Assembly (NCBI GenBank): GCA_017475045.1
Contig: JAFVGH010000010.1
Coordinates: 1-64,000 of the forward strand
DNA: 64,000 bases
Source of the DNA: Fibrobacter sp.
Lineage (GTDB): Bacteria; Fibrobacterota; Fibrobacteria; Fibrobacterales; Fibrobacteraceae
Direction: 5' to 3'
The position numbers and the translations under genes were made by a program. Of the stretch, positions 16,899 through 23,940 are shown piece by piece. The notes beneath the pieces are model-generated. The model saw only the letters and a program-made list of their open reading frames with translations, did no database searches and was not told the origin of the DNA. The number at the start of each line of letters is the position of its first letter. The stretch's first letter is position 1.

Positions 16899-18470
16899 TT
16901 ACAGTACTTTCAATAGTTGTTCTAATTTGGCGACGATTCGTTTTTGTTCAGCGAGGGGCGGAAGGGGAATCAATAAAGCGGCGATGCTCTTTGAATTAAG
17001 AGTCATGCCTTTAATTGCGTCTTTTGATTTTCCTGTTAGAGAGATTAATGGTAGGAAAGTGAACAAATAGTCTCTTAATATGTTTTCTTTATCATAATAT
17101 GGTAGTACAGTAATAATGGCTTCATTGTGATATGCGGCTATGTCAAGAATTGATGTCCTTCCAACTGTCAGCTTGAAGCTCATCAAAAGAGAGTCTTTTG
17201 GAGAAATTGTTCCCATCAAATTGCTGGCTTTTTCGGAGATGAATTCTTTTGTTGTTTTGACATGACCATAATCGCTCATATCAGAAATAGTAACCCACGG
17301 ATATCCCGTTTTTGACCAATAAGAGCTGTTGCCACGTTCTGGAGTTTTGCCAACGATTCTTTGCGCAATAGATTCAAAACGAACCCACGTCCAACTATCG
17401 GGAATTTCAAACGGAATTTCTTCTTCATCAATTGGAACGCACTCCAAATCTTTCTTTTTCAGTTTTCCTTGTTTAACAAGAGACTCTTTTTCTTTTCGGA
17501 TTTTAGCAAGGAGAACGGAGGCGGGTTCGTCTTTGGGGTTTTGCGGGACGAGTTTGCCTTGGATGGCTTCTTGGAGGATGCTTTTTTTGAGGGCTTCGGG
17601 GAGTTCCTTGTTGAGTTTGTCGAGTTGTTCCTGTGCAGCTCCGTATTCTTCTGCGAGCGGGAGAACTTGTTCAAGTTTTGCAACGATTCGTTTTTGTTCT
17701 GCTATAGGCGGAAGAGGTACTAAGAAATTTCCAAGTTTGGATGCCGATGTATGAACGATAATATCACCTGTTGATGTTTCTCTTTTATAATCAATTCCAT
17801 AGGGCGAATTTATCAGGTATACCAAATATAAGGGGTTGCATTCAAATGGAGAGAACTTACACATGTCTCCACCTAAGGCAACTTCTTCATCTCCCTGATA
17901 CACCGCTGCTAATGCTATATCCCATTTGTTTTCGCCAGTCAATGCCATCAAAATGTCATTTCTATGAAACTTCTGGCATTTATCAAAAACAATCGGTGAC
18001 GTAAACGACTTTACTTCTGAAAATTTCACCTTGTATGTCGTATACATTTCACCGTATCGAACACAAGGCTTTCCTTTAGATGTTGTTTCATCACGTTTTA
18101 TTCCGTTACCGCGGACAAATGTTCCCAAACTATCTAACCTGCACCAGGTCCAGGTTTTAGGGATTTCAAAGGGTATTTCATCTGAAATATCCTTGGGGGT
18201 GGCGGAGCCGACTTGTTCGTACCACACACCGTTTTCGCGGTAGATGCGAGAAGGCGGGTTCTTGGATTGCTTCGTCCCCTTACAGGGGCCTCGCAATGAC
18301 GTAGAAGTTTTCTTTGGGCCTTTACTGGATTCTTCGCTGCGCTCAGAATGACGAGAAAGAGCAATCTTCTCTAATAGCTTTTGGGCGGGTTCGTCCTTGG
18401 GGTTCTGCGGAACGAGTTTGCCTTGTATGGCCCATTGCAGAATGCTGTTCTTGAGTTGTTTTCCGTCCAT
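16899..18470 (-). CDS. hsdS: Type I restriction-modification specificity subunit HsdS
   Basis: A 523-residue DNA-recognition subunit with the usual two half-repeats: AIQGKLVPQNPKDEPA occurs near residues 14 and 300, IPFEIP-(K/D)-(T/S)-WTW opens both target recognition domains, and PP-(I/L)-AEQKRIVAKLEQ closes both. The second linker has the normal charged form (RKEKESLVKQGKLKKKDLE). The first linker is instead encoded by two inserted palindromic repeats and reads RHSERSEESSKGPKK and on, without breaking the frame. Its ATG lies 5 nt after the hsdM stop. It works with HsdM for methylation and with HsdR for restriction. The insertion may or may not affect function. Confidence 0.92.
   Translation of the reverse strand: MDGKQLKNSILQWAIQGKLVPQNPKDEPAQKLLEKIALSRHSERSEESSKGPKKTSTSLRGPCKGTKQSKNPPSRIYRENGVWYEQVGSATPKDISDEIPFEIPKTWTWCRLDSLGTFVRGNGIKRDETTSKGKPCVRYGEMYTTYKVKFSEVKSFTSPIVFDKCQKFHRNDILMALTGENKWDIALAAVYQGDEEVALGGDMCKFSPFECNPLYLVYLINSPYGIDYKRETSTGDIIVHTSASKLGNFLVPLPPIAEQKRIVAKLEQVLPLAEEYGAAQEQLDKLNKELPEALKKSILQEAIQGKLVPQNPKDEPASVLLAKIRKEKESLVKQGKLKKKDLECVPIDEEEIPFEIPDSWTWVRFESIAQRIVGKTPERGNSSYWSKTGYPWVTISDMSDYGHVKTTKEFISEKASNLMGTISPKDSLLMSFKLTVGRTSILDIAAYHNEAIITVLPYYDKENILRDYLFTFLPLISLTGKSKDAIKGMTLNSKSIAALLIPLPPLAEQKRIVAKLEQLLKVL
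17521..17567. repeat. Intragenic direct repeat in hsdS (central copy)
   Basis: A 47-bp segment nearly identical to 18385-18431. It encodes the conserved GKLVPQNPKDEP region at the head of the second half of HsdS and is a possible recombination site for exchanging recognition domains. Confidence 0.8.
18263..18301. repeat. REP-like palindromic repeat inside hsdS (GGATTGC...GCAATGACG type)
   Basis: TGGATTGCTTCG ... CTCGCAATGACG with an inner CCCCTTACAGGGG hairpin. It lies in the first linker of hsdS and is read in frame. It matches a class of short dispersed bacterial repeats ending in ATGACG. Confidence 0.75.
18325..18353. repeat. REP-like repeat inside hsdS (GATTCTTCG...GAATGACG type)
   Basis: CTGGATTCTTCGCTGCGC and TCAGAATGACG form the element. 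Its translation on the minus strand, RHSERSEES, is a peptide that recurs wherever this repeat is read through. It lies 23 bp from the other repeat in the same linker. Confidence 0.75.
18385..18431. repeat. Intragenic direct repeat in hsdS (N-terminal copy)
   Basis: Partner of 17521-17567; encodes GKLVPQNPKDEP near the N-terminus. Confidence 0.8.
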
Positions 18471-18475
18471 CGTCG

Positions 18476-20023
18476 CTAGCTCCTAGATCCCCGAACGGAG
18501 TCGGGGATGACAATGGTGTCAATCCCGAGGAGTTTCTGGATTTGTTCCAGTTTCTTGTCGATTTTCTTGTCGAGTGCGGCGCGTTTCTTGTGGTAGTCTT
18601 CCAGGAGTTCTGCGGGCGGCAACACTTCCTCTTCTTCCTTGGGGAACTTGCACTGGTCAAAGTTGCAGTCCATTTCCACGAGTTCTTCGGGGGTGAACTT
18701 GCGGGACTTTTCGCTCACGACTTCGCCGTCGTCGTTGGTCTCGAGGATTTCTTCGCGGTTGTTCCACCAGTCCATTATGGGCTTGCAGTGTTCCAAGCGC
18801 ATGGGCTTCGTCTTGCTGAAGTGCTTGTAGCCTTCGGGCATGTCGAGGCGGTAGAACCAGGTTTCCTTTGTGCTGAATCCTGTCGGCGCGCCTTTCGCCT
18901 TTTCGTTGTCGAAGAACAGGATGTTCGTGGCGATGCTGGTGTAGGGGCTAAAGATGCTGCCCGGCAAGCGAATGACGGTGTGCAGGTTGAATTCGCGGAG
19001 CAGCTTCTGCTTGATGGCGAGTTTTGCGCCGTCGGTGCCGAACAGGAATCCGTCGGGGATAATTACGCCCGCGCGGCCCATCTTTTTGAGGCGATACATG
19101 ATGAGCACAATGAAAAGGTCGGCGGTTTCGCTGCTCTGCATGCTCGTCGGGAAGTTCAGCTTGGCGTTCATGCCGGTGCTGCCACCATAGGGCGGGTTCA
19201 TGCCGATGCAATCCACCTTGTCGCTGTCCTTGAATTCCGTCACCTTGCGGCCAAGCGAATCCGTATGGGTGATGTTCGGTTCTTCAATATCGTGGACAAG
19301 CATGTTGGTTATCGAAAGCAGGTATGGGAGCGGTTTCCATTCCTGCCCGACAATGGACGACTGGAATTTCTTTTCGTCGCTCGTCGTCTTTACGGAGGGT
19401 TTCAGGTAGTTCAGGCAACTGGTCAAAAAACCGCCCGTTCCGCTGGTAAAGTCGCCGAATGTTTCGCCGAGTTTCGGGTGCAGCTGTTGCACAATAAAAT
19501 CCGTCAATGCACGCGGGGTGTAGAATTCGCCCGCATTGCCCGCACTCTGCAAATCCTTCAGGATTCCTTCGTAAATGTCGCCGAAGGTGTGACGGTCATC
19601 GGCATCGCTAAAGTCCACTTCGTCAATGATATTGATGAGCTTGCGGAGGATGATGCCATCTTTCATGTACTGGTTCAAATCTTCGAAGACCATCCGCACA
19701 ATCGCCTTGCCGCGCGGAGTGTTCTCGTTCACGGGCAAGTTCTTGAGCGTCGGGAAAAGTTCGTTGTTCACGAATGCGAGCAACGCATCGCCCGTAAGCA
19801 CTTTGCCATCTTTTTCATCGACAGCCCAGTTGCGCCAGCGCATCTTTTCGGGAATGATGGATTTGTACTTGTCCTTGGTGCATTCCCAGATTTCTTCTTG
19901 GGCGTCATAGACCTTCAAGAAAAACATCCACACCATCTGTTCGATTCGCTGGGCATCGCCATTGATACCGGCATCGCCACGCATTTCGTTCTGCAATCTT
20001 TTGACCAAGTTGTTTACGGACAT
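18476..20023 (-). CDS. hsdM: Type I restriction-modification DNA methyltransferase subunit HsdM
   Basis: A 515-residue N6-adenine methyltransferase. The helical N-terminal HsdM domain (about 1-150) is followed by GNAGEFYTPR, the SAM-binding motif DFTSGTGGF (191-199) and the catalytic NPPY (276-279). It carries Thr-Ser in place of the commoner Ala-Cys of motif I, seen in some HsdM groups. The last dozen residues (IVIPDSVRGSRS) are encoded by a palindromic repeat at 18485-18515, so the natural C-terminus was probably replaced. It is followed closely by hsdS and preceded by fic with an 18-bp gap. Confidence 0.95.
   Translation of the reverse strand: MSVNNLVKRLQNEMRGDAGINGDAQRIEQMVWMFFLKVYDAQEEIWECTKDKYKSIIPEKMRWRNWAVDEKDGKVLTGDALLAFVNNELFPTLKNLPVNENTPRGKAIVRMVFEDLNQYMKDGIILRKLINIIDEVDFSDADDRHTFGDIYEGILKDLQSAGNAGEFYTPRALTDFIVQQLHPKLGETFGDFTSGTGGFLTSCLNYLKPSVKTTSDEKKFQSSIVGQEWKPLPYLLSITNMLVHDIEEPNITHTDSLGRKVTEFKDSDKVDCIGMNPPYGGSTGMNAKLNFPTSMQSSETADLFIVLIMYRLKKMGRAGVIIPDGFLFGTDGAKLAIKQKLLREFNLHTVIRLPGSIFSPYTSIATNILFFDNEKAKGAPTGFSTKETWFYRLDMPEGYKHFSKTKPMRLEHCKPIMDWWNNREEILETNDDGEVVSEKSRKFTPEELVEMDCNFDQCKFPKEEEEVLPPAELLEDYHKKRAALDKKIDKKLEQIQKLLGIDTIVIPDSVRGSRS
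18485..18515. repeat. REP-like repeat at the hsdM 3' end (GATCCCCGA...TCGGGGATGACA type)
   Basis: AGATCCCCGA and TCGGGGAT form a hairpin and end in ATGACA, like the other repeats of this window. It encodes the C-terminus of HsdM. Confidence 0.7.
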
Positions 20024-20041
20024 ATTTTACCTATTAAAACT

Positions 20042-21019
20042 TTATTTGACGAGCCAACGGCCGGTTTTGTCTGAACCCTCGCGGTAAATAACCATCAATT
20101 GCTGCAGTTTCGACATTTCACGTTCGATAGTTCGTTCAGAAACTTTCAATTTTTTCGCGATACTTGCAATCGTGATATCGTCTTTTCGGATCATATCAAC
20201 AATCTTTTGCTGACGTGCTGAAAGCTTCGTTTCGATTACTGTTGAAACGTCGCCTTCAATAGGAGCATCCTTAAATTTTTTCAATGAATCAAGAATGTTC
20301 TGAAGCATGAATACGATAAATGGGCTGCATTCGCCTGAAGCAGAGGACTTTGCAATGGCGTCATAATACTTTTGCTGGTTCGCATACACCATATTCTCTA
20401 TCGGCAAATGTTCAAAGGCTGGGTTCCATTTTCCAAGAATAAGGGATTGCCAAAGCCTACCCATACGGCCGTTGCCGTCGCTAAACGGGTGTATAAATTC
20501 AAATTCATAATGAAATACACAAGAACGAATCAGCAAATGTTCATCGCTTTTTTTGAGCCATTCAAATAAATCTGACATAAGTATCGGCACACGATTTGGT
20601 GGCGGAGCAAAATGGACGCACTTTTTCCCTTTGAAAACGCCCTCGTTGCAGTTGCGGAAATTGCCGGCATCTAGAGCGATTCCTCGCATCATTACACCAT
20701 GAGCCTTCAGCAGGTCTTTAATAGAAAATGCGTTCAATTTGGGGTATAGTTCATATGTCGCCAAAGCATTCTTAACTTCAAGAATTTCTTGCACAGGAGC
20801 AAGAACCCTCTTGCCGTTAATAATGTCGCTTACCACATCTTCGCTAAGCGAATTGCCTTCGATAGCAAGGGAACTATGAATGCTCTTGATTTTATTCGCT
20901 TTACGCAATTTAAGAGAGTCGGCTTGTTCCAAACGGATAACAAATCGTTCGATCAACGACGATATTTCCGTCGCTATTTTCAAAATTTCCGAGTTCAATT
21001 TGTATGGTGGCTCGTACAT
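20042..21019 (-). CDS. Fic-domain protein (AMP-transferase type) with C-terminal HTH
   Basis: A 325-residue Fic protein. The catalytic motif HPFSDGNGRMGR is at 177-188. An N-terminal class II-type inhibitory motif SLAIEGN (50-56) supplies the autoinhibitory Glu. Residues about 268-325 form a winged-helix-like domain (ITIASIAKKLKVSERTIER). Known Fic enzymes transfer AMP or similar groups to protein hydroxyls; the target is unknown. ATG at 21019 has GGAG at 5 nt. It lies between hsdR and hsdM in the same orientation, a position often occupied by accessory genes in type I systems. The frame is open upstream for about 30 codons through a Val-rich repeat but contains no start codon there. Confidence 0.93.
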   Translation of the reverse strand: MYEPPYKLNSEILKIATEISSLIERFVIRLEQADSLKLRKANKIKSIHSSLAIEGNSLSEDVVSDIINGKRVLAPVQEILEVKNALATYELYPKLNAFSIKDLLKAHGVMMRGIALDAGNFRNCNEGVFKGKKCVHFAPPPNRVPILMSDLFEWLKKSDEHLLIRSCVFHYEFEFIHPFSDGNGRMGRLWQSLILGKWNPAFEHLPIENMVYANQQKYYDAIAKSSASGECSPFIVFMLQNILDSLKKFKDAPIEGDVSTVIETKLSARQQKIVDMIRKDDITIASIAKKLKVSERTIEREMSKLQQLMVIYREGSDKTGRWLVK

Positions 21020-21020
21020 A

Positions 21021-21106
21021 TCTACTCCGACAAATAATATGACAAATACCCCGACAGATACATAGTCATTTACACTGACAAATACCCCGACATTTACACC
21101 GACATC
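21021..21106. repeat. Short direct repeats between hsdR and fic (GACAAATACCCCGAC unit)
   Basis: Two identical 15-mers at 21041-21055 and 21077-21091 plus degenerate copies. On the minus strand and in frame with fic they read as alternating Val (VGVNVGVFVSVN), closed upstream by TAG. They look like the remnant of a Val-repeat coding segment or a recombination scar. Confidence 0.6.
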
Positions 21107-21144
21107 CTAAATATATATTATGCGACGTCGTCGGTCAAGTAGAG

Positions 21145-23451
21145 CTACTTTTTCAGGTCTATAACGGCGGCCTCGTAGCCTTCACGGCCGCCAAAAAGCT
21201 TCATAATCTTGGGAACGGTGCCGATATGGCTGAACGGGTCCAGTTTCAGGACTTCGTTCTGTTCCATCTGCAAAATGCCGTCATCGGCGTATTTTACGAG
21301 AAGGGCTTCCAAAACCTCGCGGGCCTTGCCCTCGTATTTTGCCAAATAATTGCGCTTTTTGACGTTATTTGCACGCTCGCTACGGGTTAGTGGCTTCTGG
21401 TCGAACGCCACGTGGCAAATAATGTCGAACACATCGACTTTCGCAAGGGCAGGGTTCGCCTCGCGGATGGCATCAATTAAAACGTCATATTCCTTGAGTT
21501 CATCGACAACGGCCGCCTTACGTTCTTCGGCTGTCCAGCGCTTGATAAAGTCATCAAGTGTTGCGAACTTGCCGCGGATGTTTTTGCGGGTAAAGTCGGT
21601 AAAGCTTTCGACCACCTGTGTCTTGCCATCGGCACCCAGATACGAAACCGTTTCGGCATCGATTTTCACTTCGACGTGATTGATGTAATACTTTTTAGGA
21701 CCAGTCTTCGCATTACCCGACGGGTCGTAGGGCTTGGGCTTTTCACCAACATGGTCGGGCGGTTTTGTCCCGCCGAACGGTTCTTCGGGCATTTCGGGTT
21801 CGCCATCGAATTCGGGGTCCTTGAACAGCTTGGTCGCATTGCGAAAATCAAGGATTTCAAAGTGCCATTTGCCCTTGTCGGTCTTGAGTCGGGTGCCGCG
21901 GCCTACAATCTGCTTGAACTCCGTCATCGAGCCGATTTCCTTGTCAATGACGATAAGGCCGCAGGTCTTGCAATCTACGCCGGTGCTCAACATTTCAGAT
22001 GTCGTTACCACCACCGGGTAGGCTTCGTCGGGTTCGATAAAGTTGCCGAGCTGCTTTTTGCCCACGGCATCATCGCCCGTAATGCGCATGACATAGCGGG
22101 AATCTTCCTTGACCATATCGGCGTTCAAGGTCACGAGCAGTTGACGCATCGCATCGGCTTCTTCTACATCGGTACAGAAGACAATCGTCTTGGTCATGCG
22201 GCCAATCTTGTAAAGCATCTGCGTAATGCGTCGGGCAACCACTTCGCGGCGGGTCTTGATAACGAGTTCGCGACCAAAATCGGGGCGCTGGTATAGCTGT
22301 TCCGGAATCACGTTTCCAAAGAGGTCAATTTCTTGCGGACCTTCCGGAGCCCAGCCTTTCAAATCCACATTCAAGAAGCTGTTCGTCACACGGTACGGAG
22401 CAAGGAAACCATCTTCAATTCCCTGCTTTAACGAATACGTGAAAATCGGTTCGCCAAAATATTCCAGGTTGTTCGCACCGTTCTTGACCTTGGGCGTTGC
22501 CGTCATACCAATCTGTGTTGCACCGCTGAAATACTCTAGAATCTTTCGCCATTCGGAATCTTCTTTTGCAGAGCCGCGGTGACATTCGTCCACCAGAATC
22601 AAATCGAAAAATTCAGGCTTGAATTCCGTAAACGGATCGGGTACGCCTTCATCATAAGAAACCAGCTGCTGGTAAAGCGCCATGTAGATTTCAAAACTGG
22701 AATCTAGTTCCTTGCCCTTTATCTTTGTCATGATTTTCTTGAAGGGCTTGAAATCTTGGACCATGGTCTGGTCAATCAAAACATTGCGGTCTGCTAGGTA
22801 CAGGATTTTCTTTTTGCAGTTGGACTTGTGCAGGCGTTCGATAATCTGGAAAGCCGTATAGGTCTTGCCTGTACCCGTCGCCATCACGAGCAAAATTCTC
22901 TGTTGGCCTTTTGCGACCGCCTCGATTGTGCGGTTAATCGCGATACGCTGGTAGTAACGGGGAGCGTGAGTGTCCGCATCCCAGTAGTACGGCTGGTTGA
23001 TGACGGTTTCCTGTTCCGGAGTGAATTTCTTGCTTGCTCGCACACGCGCAAGGAGTTGCTCGCGAGTTGGGAACTTGTCAAGCGGAATTTCCGCTTCCAT
23101 CCCAGTCAAAAAGTCGTGCTCTACAAAACCGTCACCATTGCTGCTATACGCAAACGGAATGTCGAGAATTTCGGCGTAATCCATCGCCTGCTGCAATCCG
23201 CCACCCACGGGGTGGTTGTTGTCCTTCGCCTCGACAATGGCTATCGGGTAATTCGGGGCGGAATAAAGCAGGTAGTCAGCCTTTTTGCCCTGCTTGCGGG
23301 CATGCTTGCCGCCCTGGAAAATAACGCGCCCGTCGGTGAAATACTTTTCCATGCGCATATCTTCGGCCGCCCAGCCAACAGCGTTCAACGCCGGCGTAAT
23401 GTAGCGGTTCTTGATATCTTCTTCGGAAAGTTCTTTCTTGTTTTCGGGCAT
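21145..23451 (-). CDS. hsdR: Type I restriction endonuclease subunit HsdR
   Basis: A 768-residue ATP-dependent translocase-nuclease. The nuclease core is near the N-terminus: KADYLLYSA (Asp59) and AIVEAKDN (Glu74, Lys76). Then come helicase Walker A ATGTGKT (191-197), DECH box (288-291), GMTATPK, and motif VI GRGTRL. The C-terminal region resembles the EcoEI-type HsdR C-terminal domain. It is shorter than the roughly 1000-residue EcoR124-type R subunits. It is the first gene of the island. A TATATT box lies only 7 nt before the ATG and no Shine-Dalgarno is visible, so the message may be leaderless. Confidence 0.95.
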   Translation of the reverse strand: MPENKKELSEEDIKNRYITPALNAVGWAAEDMRMEKYFTDGRVIFQGGKHARKQGKKADYLLYSAPNYPIAIVEAKDNNHPVGGGLQQAMDYAEILDIPFAYSSNGDGFVEHDFLTGMEAEIPLDKFPTREQLLARVRASKKFTPEQETVINQPYYWDADTHAPRYYQRIAINRTIEAVAKGQQRILLVMATGTGKTYTAFQIIERLHKSNCKKKILYLADRNVLIDQTMVQDFKPFKKIMTKIKGKELDSSFEIYMALYQQLVSYDEGVPDPFTEFKPEFFDLILVDECHRGSAKEDSEWRKILEYFSGATQIGMTATPKVKNGANNLEYFGEPIFTYSLKQGIEDGFLAPYRVTNSFLNVDLKGWAPEGPQEIDLFGNVIPEQLYQRPDFGRELVIKTRREVVARRITQMLYKIGRMTKTIVFCTDVEEADAMRQLLVTLNADMVKEDSRYVMRITGDDAVGKKQLGNFIEPDEAYPVVVTTSEMLSTGVDCKTCGLIVIDKEIGSMTEFKQIVGRGTRLKTDKGKWHFEILDFRNATKLFKDPEFDGEPEMPEEPFGGTKPPDHVGEKPKPYDPSGNAKTGPKKYYINHVEVKIDAETVSYLGADGKTQVVESFTDFTRKNIRGKFATLDDFIKRWTAEERKAAVVDELKEYDVLIDAIREANPALAKVDVFDIICHVAFDQKPLTRSERANNVKKRNYLAKYEGKAREVLEALLVKYADDGILQMEQNEVLKLDPFSHIGTVPKIMKLFGGREGYEAAVIDLKK

Positions 23452-23458
23452 CGGTGTA

Positions 23459-23464
23459 AATATA
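23459..23464 (-). promoter_or_regulatory. -7 box TATATT for hsdR island (leaderless type)
   Basis: Minus-strand TATATTTA ends 7 nt before the hsdR ATG. It is the only promoter-like element seen upstream of the restriction genes. Confidence 0.45.
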
Positions 23465-23635
23465 TATCAAGAAAGAGGGGGCGTTTACGAGAATCTACGT
23501 AAATGGTATTTTTTAGGGTGAATTTGGACGAAATTCGGAGTTTGTTTAGATACTCCGTATTTCTTTGAAAGCTTTTCAAGGGAACTACCACAATTTTGAA
23601 TATTTGTAATTATTTAGTACAGATGGTTTGCGTTA

Positions 23636-23776
23636 GGGATTGTCACCCGACAGGGCGGAGACTTGCATCCTTTGGTTCCAGGTGGCGAATCAAGTCCGCC
23701 ATGACGTAAAGCAAGGCTCCGGGAGCGTAGCGAGTAAAGCCCGACCCGCGCGTGCGCGGGGAACGCCCGAATCGAC
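23636..23776. other. Structured intergenic element with REP-like segment, upstream edge of island
   Basis: This is part of the only gene-free stretch above 300 bp (23452-23940). It contains a stem GACTTG/CAAGTC extended by GGCG/CGCC (23654-23700) around a GGTGGCGAATC segment, a CCATGACG repeat terminus, and a strong hairpin CCCGCGC/GCGCGGG (23745-23760). Its translations give only arginine-rich nonsense ORFs. It is more likely a dispersed structured repeat or small RNA than a gene. Confidence 0.5.
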
Positions 23777-23794
23777 TCGGTTACTGAGAGGTAC

Positions 23795-23833
23795 GATGCT
23801 CTCTTTTTCAAAAAATGAAAAACATCGAGCATC
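23795..23833. repeat. Long imperfect palindrome GATGCTC...GAGCATC
   Basis: GATGCTC-TC-TTTTTCA-AAAAA-TGAAAAA-CATC-GAGCATC, about 39 bp. It lies 107 bp before the aminotransferase start. No function is evident; it could act as a terminator-like structure separating the island from the core genes. Confidence 0.45.
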
Positions 23834-23903
23834 TAGACCGCCAATATGGGCTTTTTCCCGTTTTCACTAGTCTCTAACCCCTAGCCTCTAGCCCCTAAAT
23901 TTC

Positions 23904-23909
23904 TATCTT
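23904..23909 (+). promoter_or_regulatory. -7 box TATCTT for aminotransferase gene, preceded by CTA/CCCC-rich tract
   Basis: TATCTTTG matches TAnnTTTG. The tract 23866-23900 (CTAACCCCTAGCCTCTAG and on) resembles the one before folD at 57686-57725. Confidence 0.5.
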
Positions 23910-23940
23910 TGGCCTCGGAAATTTCAAAAGGACCAAGGTC

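Noticed and set aside
18542..20074. 510-codon plus-strand ORF opposite hsdM
   Set aside because: Antisense frame created by GC-rich codon bias; the hsdM frame carries all methyltransferase motifs.
23614..23870. Small ORFs on both strands in the structured intergenic element
   Set aside because: Arginine/serine-rich nonsense typical of translated palindromic repeats, without ribosome sites.
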